Assembly: GCF_014698505.1 (NCBI RefSeq)
Contig: NZ_JACJTD010000021.1
Span: 62,001-126,000, forward strand
Origin: Nostoc foliaceum FACHB-393
GTDB taxonomy: Bacteria > Cyanobacteriota > Cyanobacteriia > Cyanobacteriales > Nostocaceae
DNA length: 64,000 nucleotides
Direction: 5' to 3'
The notes beneath the pieces are model-generated. The model was not told where the DNA came from. It ran no database searches and saw nothing but the letters and a program-made list of their open reading frames with translations. The position numbers and the translations under genes are program-made. Below, one piece after another: positions 9,243 to 17,223 of this stretch; within the stretch, counting starts at the first letter, position 1; every line of letters begins with the position of its first letter.

Positions 9243-9581
9243 ATGAAAAAAATACTGTTGTGCTGTTGTGCAATGATTTTAGCAATGTGGGTCGCCATTA
9301 GCCCTGCACTCGCTGCTGATAGCAATAGTCCTGCACCTGCTACGGATAGCAACAGCACTGCACTGGCCGGCTAATGTACATCTGAGGGATTTTTCCCCGA
9401 TCCAGAGGACTGCACCAAATTCTTCCGTTGCGTAGATTTTGGCGATGGTAGATCGTTAACAAAGTTCGACTTTGACTGTAGACCGGGTACTGTTTTCGAT
9501 GACCGATACAATACCTGTAACCATGCTTGGGCGCTCCCTTCCAATTCTAAATGCTACAAGCCTATGGAAAGCATGAAATAG
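9243..9581 (+). pseudogene. Secreted chitin-binding (peritrophin-A/CBM14-like) protein with one in-frame stop
   Basis: From the ATG at 9243 a signal peptide is encoded (MKKILLCCCAMILAMW… ending ALAA), then a short Ser/Pro/Ala-rich linker. A TAA stop follows at 9372-9374, after 43 codons. The same frame continues without further stops to TAG at 9579-9581. That second part has six cysteines (codons at 9375, 9411, 9429, 9477, 9516, 9552) spaced 11-5-15-12-11, with CTSEGFFPDPEDCTKFFRC at the front. This is the peritrophin-A/type 2 chitin-binding pattern, although the first spacing is slightly short. Either a single recent nonsense mutation broke the gene, or the stop is read through, or it is a sequencing error. 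Its neighbours (hoxW, a rhodanese) are on the other strand. Confidence 0.72.
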
Positions 9582-9596
9582 TAAGAAACGGAGTCT

Positions 9597-9625
9597 GCGA
9601 TGTCTACGGCATACTACGCCTACGC
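9597..9625 (+). repeat. 29-bp small dispersed repeat
   Basis: This copy starts GCGATGTCTACGG and ends CTACGCCTACGC. It has the same length and ends as the minus-strand copies at 47855-47883 and 60162-60190. The flanks TCTGC and GCAGA (9594-9630) form a short inverted pair. Confidence 0.7.
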
Positions 9626-9669
9626 GCAGAGAAAATGCAGCTACAATCGGTTGGCTAACTATCTGAAGC

Positions 9670-10524
9670 TTACATGACTGTGCTATCGATGGGTAGTGAA
9701 AAATCACGAGACCATTCATTCCAAGAGCCAAAATAATTTTTAGCAGAAATTCCTGCTTGTTCTAGGGCTACAAATGTATTAGCAGCCCTTGAACCCTTAA
9801 AGCAGTAAATATACACAATGGACTCTGAAGTAATACCTACTGACTGACAAATTTCTCGGATTTCATCTGGCGATCGGAACGTGGGGATTTCCGATTCAGA
9901 ATTCATTAGATGATGCCATTCTAACCATACAGCGTTAGGGATTCTACCTTTGCGAGGACAAAAATCAGGATTGTAGGGAGAAGAACTTAGCCCAAGCCAT
10001 TCGTTGCGATCGCGCACATCTAATTTAATAATTGCTGGATTGTCAATTGCTTGCAACATCTCGGCGGTAGTCACCATCATGTCAGCGTTGGGATGCAATC
10101 TAAATATGCTGCTTTCACGTAATGGTACTTCATCGGTAGTAGGTAATCCCTCTCTGAGCCATGCTCTATATCCTCCGTGTAAGATAGATACCTGAGTGCA
10201 ACCCAAATACTTCAGTAAGAAAGCTGCTCGACAAGATTGACCATAACCTCTATTTAAAGCATCTTCATACACAATTATCCGTTCTGCACCCGATATTCCC
10301 AGTTTGCTCATAATTTCTGCAAAATACTCTTGCAATACCTTTAATACTTCTGGAGAGGAATTCTCTAAAAGATAGGTGAAAAAATCTCTAATATTTATGG
10401 ATTGAGGAATATGAGAAATAGCATAATTTTCGGGAGTTCGCGTATCGATAATGACAGCCTGTGATGACTTTTCTGCTAACAGGGACGTGACTTCTTGAGG
10501 AGAAATGAGGAGTTTTGTATTCAC
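9670..10524 (-). CDS. Two-domain rhodanese (sulfurtransferase)
   Basis: The 284-residue protein has two rhodanese modules. The N-terminal one (about 8-128) carries IIDTRTPENYAISHIPQSINI and HGGYRAWLREG. The C-terminal one (about 150-275) carries LDVRDRNEW and the active-site loop CFKGSR with catalytic Cys241. It should move sulfane sulfur from a donor such as thiosulfate or 3-mercaptopyruvate to a nucleophile. The start is a GTG. It lies about 150 bases downstream of hoxH on the same strand; a link to hydrogenase metal-cluster supply is only a guess from position. Confidence 0.85.
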   Translation of the reverse strand: MNTKLLISPQEVTSLLAEKSSQAVIIDTRTPENYAISHIPQSINIRDFFTYLLENSSPEVLKVLQEYFAEIMSKLGISGAERIIVYEDALNRGYGQSCRAAFLLKYLGCTQVSILHGGYRAWLREGLPTTDEVPLRESSIFRLHPNADMMVTTAEMLQAIDNPAIIKLDVRDRNEWLGLSSSPYNPDFCPRKGRIPNAVWLEWHHLMNSESEIPTFRSPDEIREICQSVGITSESIVYIYCFKGSRAANTFVALEQAGISAKNYFGSWNEWSRDFSLPIDSTVM

Positions 10525-10671
10525 GCTTTCATGCTTCTGCTATCGTACCATTAGGCATTATCGCGCCCGGTAGATTTGCGTTTTGAAATACAAATTACAA
10601 AAGAATGAATGTTGAATGTTACGAGATAACTTTTGTAGTTGCGTTATTTTTAAGCAAGAATTCAGAATAGA

Positions 10672-12120
10672 TTAATCTCGCCAAGCTTCATTAACAACAC
10701 TTCCATCCGTCCCAACTAATTGAATATGCAAAGGCATTTGCCCCGCCGCATGAGTTGAACAACTCAAACAAGGGTCAAAAGCTCGAATTCCCGCCTCAAC
10801 ACGGTTTAACATACCTTCAGGAATTTTTGAACCGTGAATAAAATGCCGCGCGATTTGCGCTACTGTGCGATTCATTGCTAAATTGTTCTGACCTGTGGCA
10901 ATTACTAAATTTACTTTCTGAAGTAAGCCATTTTCATCAACTTGATAATGGTGAAATAATGTCCCACGTGGTGCTTCACTTACGCCCACTCCTTCTAATT
11001 GATTAATGCCAGCATCAGCACGCAGTCGATTTGATAGTAAATCTGGGTCATCTAGTAAAATTTCAATTCGCTCAATTGATGCCAGAATTTCAATTAACCG
11101 GGCATAGTGATAGAAAAATGATGAGGTAACTGTGCCTTTACCTCTATCTCTAAATTCTCTCAATTCCGCATCAGCTAAAGGTGTACCAATATGACTGCAA
11201 ATATTCAAACGCGCTAAAGGCCCTACTCGGTAAATACCACTATCGAGACTACAATGGTCGCTCTGGTCAGGATAACCTAAAGGACGATAATAGGGAGATT
11301 TTAAATAGGAATCCGGTTGAACTGCTTCACCGATAAATTCTTGATAATTAGTTGGATCGAGTTTATCAGCAATAATATTCCCGGCGCTATCTACAAAGCG
11401 AATATGTCCGTCGTAGTTCTCCCACAAACCATCAGGAGTGACTAAACCCATAAATAAGCTAGGAAAATTCCCGAAGGTTTGCACTTCTCTTTGATAATCA
11501 TTGAGTAAGCCTTTAAATCTACCCAGTGCATCTAATATTGTGGTGCGTGCTTCCGGGATGCGGTTCTGAATATGGGTGCGTCCTTCTATTGATAAAGGTT
11601 CGCGGACACCACCAGGAACCGCCCATGATGGATGTATCTTGCGCCCTCCCAATTGTTCAATAATCTCTTGTCCAAATTGACGCAAGCGGATTCCTCCACG
11701 CGCCAGTTCTGGTTCTGCTGCAATTAAGCCAAATACATTGCGTTTTTCGGGGTCGCTATCCATTCCTAATAATAAATCTGGGGCGCTGAGGTGGAAGAAA
11801 CTCAAGGCGTGGGATTGGATAATTTGTCCCAAGTTCATCAAACGGCGAAGTTTTTCAGCAGCTTTAGGAATTGTAACCGCAAGAATGCGATCGCCTGCCT
11901 TTGCTGATGCTAATAAATGACTCACCGGACAAATCCCACAAATTCGCGCTGTAATTCCTGGCATTTCCCAAAGCGGACGGCCCTCACAAAACTTTTCAAA
12001 ACCACGAAACTCTGTGACATGAAAACGAGCATCGCTTACTTGTCCCGTATCATCTAGATAAATAGTGATTTTGGCGTGTCCTTCAATTCGGGTAACTGGG
12101 TCAATGATTACTTTTTTCAT
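10672..12120 (-). CDS. hoxH: Bidirectional NiFe hydrogenase large subunit
   Basis: HoxH (482 residues) holds the NiFe active site of the NAD(P)-linked hydrogenase. Both cysteine pairs are present: Cys61 and Cys64 in RICGICPVSH, and Cys451 and Cys454 in DPCLSCSTH. After His457 there is a 25-residue tail starting AAGQMP, the extension expected to be removed by the HoxW protease. The protein forms the hydrogenase dimer with HoxY, attached to the HoxEFU diaphorase. It is the last hox structural gene of the minus-strand operon, 121 bases after hoxY. Confidence 0.97.
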   Translation of the reverse strand: MKKVIIDPVTRIEGHAKITIYLDDTGQVSDARFHVTEFRGFEKFCEGRPLWEMPGITARICGICPVSHLLASAKAGDRILAVTIPKAAEKLRRLMNLGQIIQSHALSFFHLSAPDLLLGMDSDPEKRNVFGLIAAEPELARGGIRLRQFGQEIIEQLGGRKIHPSWAVPGGVREPLSIEGRTHIQNRIPEARTTILDALGRFKGLLNDYQREVQTFGNFPSLFMGLVTPDGLWENYDGHIRFVDSAGNIIADKLDPTNYQEFIGEAVQPDSYLKSPYYRPLGYPDQSDHCSLDSGIYRVGPLARLNICSHIGTPLADAELREFRDRGKGTVTSSFFYHYARLIEILASIERIEILLDDPDLLSNRLRADAGINQLEGVGVSEAPRGTLFHHYQVDENGLLQKVNLVIATGQNNLAMNRTVAQIARHFIHGSKIPEGMLNRVEAGIRAFDPCLSCSTHAAGQMPLHIQLVGTDGSVVNEAWRD

Positions 12121-12241
12121 AACTATTTCAGGTCAAGCAAATTTCTAATGTTGCTGATGCAATATGGGTATAAATTGCTTCTAAGATACTTGGTAATTGC
12201 CTCACTCCAACTTAGATAAATAATCTGAGTAACTTGTGAAG

Positions 12242-12787
12242 TTAACCAAACTTGATAAATTCACGTCCTTCTAGCTGTGGTTTTTCTCCCCTTAACAGCG
12301 GCTCTAACACTGCTCTAATCCGAGTTGCTGAAGGTGGACATCCTGGCAAATAAATATCAACTGGTACTACTGTATGTACTGGTATCACACGATCTAGCAA
12401 GGTTGGTACAATACCAGGTTCATGAGGAATTGTGCCGTGAATATCTGCTGCTTCGATGTAACAACGTTGAAGAACCGGTTCAGCACTACCTAAAGGATTG
12501 CGTAAAGCAGTAACATTACCAGTAACAGCACAATCACCAAAGGAAACAAGAATGTGCGATCGCTCTCTTACTATCTGAATCATTTGCAGATGATCTTCAT
12601 TGGCAACTGCACCCTCAACTAACACCACATCCACCCCTTGAGGATATTCTTTGGCATCAGCAAAGGGACTAAAAACTAAATCTACTTGTTGTGCTAAATC
12701 AATCAGCCATTCATCCAAATCGAGAAAAGACATATGACAGCCAGAACAGCCGCCTAGCCAAACCGTCGCTAATTTTAAACGAGCCAT
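12242..12787 (-). CDS. hoxY: Bidirectional hydrogenase small subunit
   Basis: HoxY (181 residues) carries the proximal [4Fe-4S] cluster that passes electrons between HoxH and the diaphorase. The cluster ligands are visible as CSGC (Cys14, Cys17) near the start, then GDCAVTGN and LPGCPPSATRI. The short length without an export signal is typical of the cytoplasmic bidirectional enzyme, unlike uptake HupS. It follows an unrelated membrane-anchored ORF and precedes hoxH. Confidence 0.96.
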   Translation of the reverse strand: MARLKLATVWLGGCSGCHMSFLDLDEWLIDLAQQVDLVFSPFADAKEYPQGVDVVLVEGAVANEDHLQMIQIVRERSHILVSFGDCAVTGNVTALRNPLGSAEPVLQRCYIEAADIHGTIPHEPGIVPTLLDRVIPVHTVVPVDIYLPGCPPSATRIRAVLEPLLRGEKPQLEGREFIKFG

Positions 12788-12827
12788 TTTCTTTTTTTAA
12801 GGAGCAAATGAATTTTGACCTTAGCAT

Positions 12828-13352
12828 TCAGGACTTTAGTGCAATTTCTTGCCATTCCTGCACGATGTATTGAGGTATTGATAGATTGATGAAGTGTTGT
12901 TTACCTACAGGTATACCAATCAACAAATCTTCCGTTGGCAATTGAGGTAAAACATCCTTGAAGTCATACTGACCAATAGTTGGTGCTGGTGCTTCATCGA
13001 GGAAAATATCAGGAGCAGTCAATACTTTACCTGTATCAGTAGTAATCTTCAGGGGTAAGGGATGGCCCAGTTCCTGAGAACCGGGAAATCCCACCAACCG
13101 GAGATTTATTGAAGATATTTTATTGCCGTTAGAATTAACTCGCTTAAACAAGACAACCTGCCAATAATTTCCTAATTCATCATTTAATTTTTGCTGTGAG
13201 CGATATACTATTTCTCCTGGCGCTTCTTCTAATTGAATAACAGCAGCAATCACCTGTTGAGATGTGAAAGTTGCTAAACCCAGGTATATATATATTGTTA
13301 ATATTCCCAGCAATAGGAGCCACCAAAAGGTTTTTAAGATGCGGCGTAACAT
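12828..13352 (-). CDS. Membrane-anchored protein in the hox operon (DUF3122-like)
   Basis: The 174-residue product has one strong N-terminal hydrophobic segment (about 9-28, signal anchor or signal peptide) and then a soluble domain rich in beta strands, with the phrase EAPGEIVYRSQQKL and WQVVLFKR. From memory this resembles the cyanobacterial DUF3122 family, but I could not check. It sits between hoxU and hoxY in the same direction with spacers of about 36-40 bases, so it is cotranscribed. ORFs of unknown role at this place are known in other heterocystous cyanobacteria. A role in hydrogenase assembly or membrane association is unproven; it has no cluster-binding cysteines. Confidence 0.75.
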   Translation of the reverse strand: MLRRILKTFWWLLLLGILTIYIYLGLATFTSQQVIAAVIQLEEAPGEIVYRSQQKLNDELGNYWQVVLFKRVNSNGNKISSINLRLVGFPGSQELGHPLPLKITTDTGKVLTAPDIFLDEAPAPTIGQYDFKDVLPQLPTEDLLIGIPVGKQHFINLSIPQYIVQEWQEIALKS

Positions 13353-13388
13353 TAGATTTACCTCATTGTGCTAATTCATGATTAGTGA

Positions 13389-14105
13389 CTAAATAAGCCA
13401 TTGTTGTTTTTCCCGTGCTGTGACTAAGAAATCAAGCTTGGCGCGATCGCGTTTCATTTCTCCGACGCTTGATCCTTTGTTAAAAAGCGCACCTGTAGGG
13501 CAAGCATTAACGCATTTGCCACAGGAAGTACAAGTATCTGAGGTTCCCCAAGGCTGATTTAAATCAGTGATTACATGGGAATTTGTGCCTCTACCCGCCA
13601 TATCCCAAGTGTGCGCTCCTTCAATTTCGTCACAAACACGGATGCAACGAGTGCAAAGAACACAACGGTTATGATCAACACCAAAGCGATCGTGAGAAAC
13701 ATCGACTTTGCGATCGGGGAAATGGTAATCCAAACGCACATGATCCATACCCATCTCAATTGCCAAGTCTTGCAATTCGCAATTACCATTAGCTACGCAA
13801 ACCGAGCAAATGTGATTACCTTCAGCAAATAACATTTCGATAATTGTGCGACGATATTTTTGTAAGCGATCGCTATTTGTCTCAACTTCCATACCCTCAG
13901 TAACTTTCGTCACACAAGCAGGTTGAAGTTTATTACTGCCAGCAATTTCTACTAAACAAAGCCGACAAGCCCCAACATCTCCAACTCCTTCTAGGTCACA
14001 CAAAGTCGGAATGTGAATCCCTGCATCCTGCGCTGCTTGGAGAATAGTTTCTTCCTCACGGGCGCTGATTAATTGCTCATTGATTGTTAAAGTTTTGACT
14101 GCCAT
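13389..14105 (-). CDS. hoxU: Hydrogenase diaphorase iron-sulfur subunit
   Basis: HoxU (238 residues) resembles the N-terminal part of complex I subunit NuoG. It has a plant-type [2Fe-2S] site (Cys36, Cys47, Cys50, Cys64), a His/Cys cluster motif around HICSVCVANGNCEL, and two [4Fe-4S] ferredoxin motifs, CVLCTRCIRVC and CTSCGKCVNAC. It relays electrons between HoxF and HoxY. The gene follows a short membrane ORF after hoxF in the same operon. Confidence 0.96.
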   Translation of the reverse strand: MAVKTLTINEQLISAREEETILQAAQDAGIHIPTLCDLEGVGDVGACRLCLVEIAGSNKLQPACVTKVTEGMEVETNSDRLQKYRRTIIEMLFAEGNHICSVCVANGNCELQDLAIEMGMDHVRLDYHFPDRKVDVSHDRFGVDHNRCVLCTRCIRVCDEIEGAHTWDMAGRGTNSHVITDLNQPWGTSDTCTSCGKCVNACPTGALFNKGSSVGEMKRDRAKLDFLVTAREKQQWLI

Positions 14106-14242
14106 TTTTACCTCACTTTTTTAGTCATTCATCAACACAAGAGTGATTGTTTTGAGTTCCGGTAAAGAGCATATAGATTAGGACATTTTGAGAGTGTAAA
14201 TGTTAGGAACAGTAATGTTTAACCTCCTGCCTCCTGCTATAC

Positions 14243-14449
14243 TCAACAAAACTCAGCCCGCTCAATATTTGCTTGAAAGAACTCTGAATTGTGTTCAGTG
14301 ACACGATCGCTTGTTGGTGACGATTCTAGCGATCGCCAAATCTTACTCACTTCTTTTTCGTTCTTTATCTGAATGATGACTAAAACTATGAATGCGATCG
14401 CCAGCAATGCACCAATGCCGAAGAAAATTTTGGTAAACATTTGACCCAC
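14243..14449 (-). CDS. Small single-pass membrane protein between hoxF and hoxU
   Basis: This 68-residue ORF starts at the base directly after the hoxF stop codon, with no gap, so translation is probably coupled. A hydrophobic helix spans about residues 8-27 and is followed by a charged, hydrophilic tail. No cysteine motif or known domain is visible. A second ATG at codon 4 could also be used. The position, direction and perfect abutment make it a real gene candidate; 137 bases separate it from hoxU. Its role, if any, in the hydrogenase is unknown. Confidence 0.55.
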   Translation of the reverse strand: MGQMFTKIFFGIGALLAIAFIVLVIIQIKNEKEVSKIWRSLESSPTSDRVTEHNSEFFQANIERAEFC

Positions 14450-16093
14450 CTATTTAGATATGGCGGTTTCTTTAATCAAAGCCAAATATTCATCACGGAA
14501 ATAACGCAAGGTACTAAATACCGGATTAGGTGCAGACTGACCAAGACCGCACAAGCTGGTATGTTTTACCATGTCGCATAGTTCTTCTAGCAGTTCCAAG
14601 TCAGCAAAGGATGCCTTACCTTCACTAATTTTTGTCAACAATTTATATAACTGCACCGTCCCCACCCGACAGGGAATGCACTTACCACAAGATTCATCCA
14701 TGCAAAATTCCATGAAAAAGCGGGCGACATCCACCATGTTGGTAGTTTGATCCATGACAATCATGCCGCCGGAACCCATCATTGAACCAAGTTGAGTGAG
14801 TGATTCATAATCCACCGGACTATCAAAAGCTGCTGCTGGAATACATCCCCCAGAAGGGCCGCCAGTTTGGACTGCTTTTACCACACCGCCATCTGGTACG
14901 CCACCGCCCATTGCTTCCACAATTTGCTTTAGTGAAGTTCCCATCGGTACTTCTATTAAACCTGTGTTACGGATTTTGCCAGCTAGAGCGAAAACCTTTG
15001 TGCCTTTGCTCTTTTGAGTGCCAATATTAGCGAACCAGTCAGCACCTTTGTGGATAATAGGTGCAATATTGGCGTAAGTTTCAACGTTATTAATTAAGGT
15101 TGGATAGCCCCATAAACCAGACTCAGCAGGATAAGGCGGACGGGGATGAGGAGTACCGCGTTTACCTTCAATAGAAGCCATTAAAGCAGTTTCTTCACCA
15201 CATACATAAGCACCAGCACCAATACGAATATCAATTTTGAAATCAAAGCTAGAATCGAAAATTTGACTGCCTAAGATGCCAAGGCGTTGTGCTTGACGAA
15301 TTGCAGTTTGCAAACGATTGATGGCGATAGGATATTCTGCTCGGATGTAGATGTAGCCTTGGTTTGCGCCGACAGCATAGGCTGCGATCGCCATTCCTTC
15401 CAAAACGCGATGGGGATCGCTTTCTAAGACGCTGCGATCCATAAACGCCCCCGGATCGCCTTCATCGGCATTGCAGATTACAAATTTGCGATCGCTTCGC
15501 TCGCCGTAGGCATCGCCTTTTGCTTTAGCAACTGTTGCCCATTTCAAACCTGTAGGATAACCAGCACCACCACGTCCCCGTAAACCACTGCGGGTAATAG
15601 CATCTACTACTTCGCTAGGAGTCATTTCCCGCAAGACATGGTAAAGGGCTTGATAACCTTTGGCGGCAATATAAGATTGAATGCGTTCTGGATCGATTTT
15701 GCCACTGTTTTCTAAAACAATCGGCATCTGGTATGTAAAAAATGGATGAGTTAAATCACCTTGTTGGACTGTTGTCTCTCCCCCATTCAGAGCGGCAATA
15801 ATTGAGGGTGCATCATCAGGTGTGACTTTCTCGTAAAGTGTATCTAGACTTTCTGATTCGGTGTTTCTCTCAATCTGTACTAATGGCCCTTGACAGCACA
15901 AACGCATACAGCCAACGCCACGAACTTCTACTTTTTCCGCCAAATTTTCTGCTGTGACAGCTTCTTCCAAACGCTGTTTGACGGCTTGTGAATTGGCAGA
16001 CAGACAACCAGCCGCAACACAACAGCGAATTTGCACAGGTTTCTCTGAAGCACTTTCTTGTTGGGCAATTTCAATTAACTCAGGTAGATCCAT
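14450..16093 (-). CDS. hoxF: Hydrogenase diaphorase flavoprotein subunit
   Basis: HoxF binds NAD(P)H and FMN. The start is placed at the ATG ending at 16093 (547 residues, MDLPELIEIAQ); the frame runs nine codons further upstream without family likeness. The N-terminus carries a [2Fe-2S] thioredoxin-like site (CCVAAGC…CMRLCC). The NuoF-like core shows the FMN/NADH motif GRGGAGYPTGLKW, then GAGAYVCGEETALMASIEG, and the [4Fe-4S] ligands in ESCGKCIPCRVGT. It overlaps the hoxE end by 14 bases. Residues about 193-202 (around DAYGERSDR), just before FVICNADEGDPGAF, are encoded by a small dispersed repeat and look like an insertion in a conserved stretch. Confidence 0.96.
   Translation of the reverse strand: MDLPELIEIAQQESASEKPVQIRCCVAAGCLSANSQAVKQRLEEAVTAENLAEKVEVRGVGCMRLCCQGPLVQIERNTESESLDTLYEKVTPDDAPSIIAALNGGETTVQQGDLTHPFFTYQMPIVLENSGKIDPERIQSYIAAKGYQALYHVLREMTPSEVVDAITRSGLRGRGGAGYPTGLKWATVAKAKGDAYGERSDRKFVICNADEGDPGAFMDRSVLESDPHRVLEGMAIAAYAVGANQGYIYIRAEYPIAINRLQTAIRQAQRLGILGSQIFDSSFDFKIDIRIGAGAYVCGEETALMASIEGKRGTPHPRPPYPAESGLWGYPTLINNVETYANIAPIIHKGADWFANIGTQKSKGTKVFALAGKIRNTGLIEVPMGTSLKQIVEAMGGGVPDGGVVKAVQTGGPSGGCIPAAAFDSPVDYESLTQLGSMMGSGGMIVMDQTTNMVDVARFFMEFCMDESCGKCIPCRVGTVQLYKLLTKISEGKASFADLELLEELCDMVKHTSLCGLGQSAPNPVFSTLRYFRDEYLALIKETAISK
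15488..15516 (-). repeat. Small dispersed repeat inside hoxF
   Basis: On the minus strand it reads GCGATGCCTACGGCG and then GAGCGAAGCGATCGC, 29 bases. The first half matches the family seen at 60162 and 9597. It lies in frame in hoxF between AKAKG and KFVICNADEG. Confidence 0.6.
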
Positions 16094-16613
16094 CTTGTAA
16101 CCATCCTTTGATGCGATCAAGGACTGATTCAGCAGTTTGATTGCCTAAAACGGTACCATCAAATACTACAGCAGGTGCAATTCCACAAGCACCCAGGCAC
16201 CTTGCTGTTAGCAGTGAAATTTGTCTATCTGCTGAGGTTTCACCAGCGTGGATGTGAATAGACTTTTCTAAATTTGCCAGGATAGCTTCAGCGCCTTTAA
16301 CGTAACAAGCTGTACCCGTACACACCACGCAGGTATGTACGCCGCTAGGGGCAAGTGAAAATAAATGGTAGAAAGTGGCAACACCATAAACTCGACTAGG
16401 TGGCAACTTGAGATTATGAGCAACGTAAATTAATACATCGTTTTCTAAATAACCAAACAGTTCCTGCGCTTTATGCAATATCTCAATGAGTGCATCCTGT
16501 TGATACTGGTAGCGTTTTATAGTTGCTTCCAGCATTTTAAAGCGCTTATCACCACGAGTTAGGGAGGGTGTTTTTGTCGTGTTGTTCCTCTTAACAGCAG
16601 ATTCTGAATTCAT
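16080..16613 (-). CDS. hoxE: Hydrogenase diaphorase small subunit (NuoE-like)
   Basis: HoxE has the thioredoxin-like [2Fe-2S] fold of NuoE. The ligands appear as CVVCTGTACYVKG and ARCLGACGIAP. I take the ATG ending at 16613 (177 residues, MNSESAVKR): GAGAGG lies about eight bases upstream, while the 21 extra residues of the longer frame to 16676 look non-coding. HoxE is the first gene of the hox operon. It may be the link to ferredoxin or the membrane, as proposed for HoxEFU. Confidence 0.94.
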   Translation of the reverse strand: MNSESAVKRNNTTKTPSLTRGDKRFKMLEATIKRYQYQQDALIEILHKAQELFGYLENDVLIYVAHNLKLPPSRVYGVATFYHLFSLAPSGVHTCVVCTGTACYVKGAEAILANLEKSIHIHAGETSADRQISLLTARCLGACGIAPAVVFDGTVLGNQTAESVLDRIKGWLQDGST

Positions 16614-17223
16614 CGTTTGAGCCTCTCGTCTCTTCAGGATGTTGCGAGTCTCACAGTTATGATGATAGGAGAACAATTTGAGAAACTTGTGAGATACGCT
16701 AGCTCATGTTGACCAAAAGAGAACAAGGAGAGGGGGAGGCATTGCTAAAATCTGTTCAGCCTCTTCAACTGGGTTAAAACTTGATGGGGAAAAGGAATGG
16801 AAAATCCGAAGCCGCAGAACGGGTAAATGATCGCACCTTGGTATTTTTGAAACAGCATTTGTGCTAGGAGTGGAATTAATACGGTTTCTCCCTAAAGTAG
16901 TTCCACTTTGCGATCGCTCAAAATGCCAGCGTCAATCATGCGGTGATATTCGTCAATCGTCCACTCAGCAACTATCACAGTCATGACGATTGATTTCTCC
17001 CAATGATTCTTTATATTCTCCCATTTTAAAGGCACTTCAGGTCTTATTTAAAAGAAGTTGATTGATTGAAGATAAAGACAGTTTGTCCTTAAGAATATTA
17101 AAAATTACTTATAGCCAGATACCTTGACCAGAATAACCGTGTAGCAGGTTGACAAAGAGCTACAAGGGTATCATCCTAGAGTGTTTAGAATGTAAATCAC
17201 ATGAGTAACCACATTAAGAGTCT
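16614..17223. promoter_or_regulatory. Spacer between divergent hoxE and the C5 methyltransferase gene
   Basis: This 610-base spacer must hold the hox promoter (minus strand, near 16620-16750) and that of the methyltransferase (plus strand, near 17100-17220). I could not identify a convincing NtcA (GTA-N8-TAC) or LexA box by eye. Part of it is occupied by a Uma2-like gene remnant (16885-16984). The stretch 16735-16880 also looks like worn coding sequence on the minus strand, but without a family I recognise. Confidence 0.5.
16885..16984 (-). pseudogene. Uma2-family (DUF820) N-terminal remnant
   Basis: From the ATG ending at 16984 the minus strand reads TIDEYHRMIDAGIL…DRKVELL, the typical start of Uma2 nuclease-like proteins, where the next residues are usually EGE or QGE. 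Here codon 31 is TAG (16892-16894), followed in frame by GE. After that the similarity stops, so the gene is broken by a nonsense codon and by loss of the rest. Confidence 0.6.

Noticed and set aside
9456..9731. 91-codon minus-strand ORF
   Set aside because: Opposite the chitin-binding domain frame and overlapping the rhodanese 3' end; no motif.
16614..17223. NtcA or LexA binding site upstream of hoxE
   Set aside because: No sequence matched the consensus well enough by eye.
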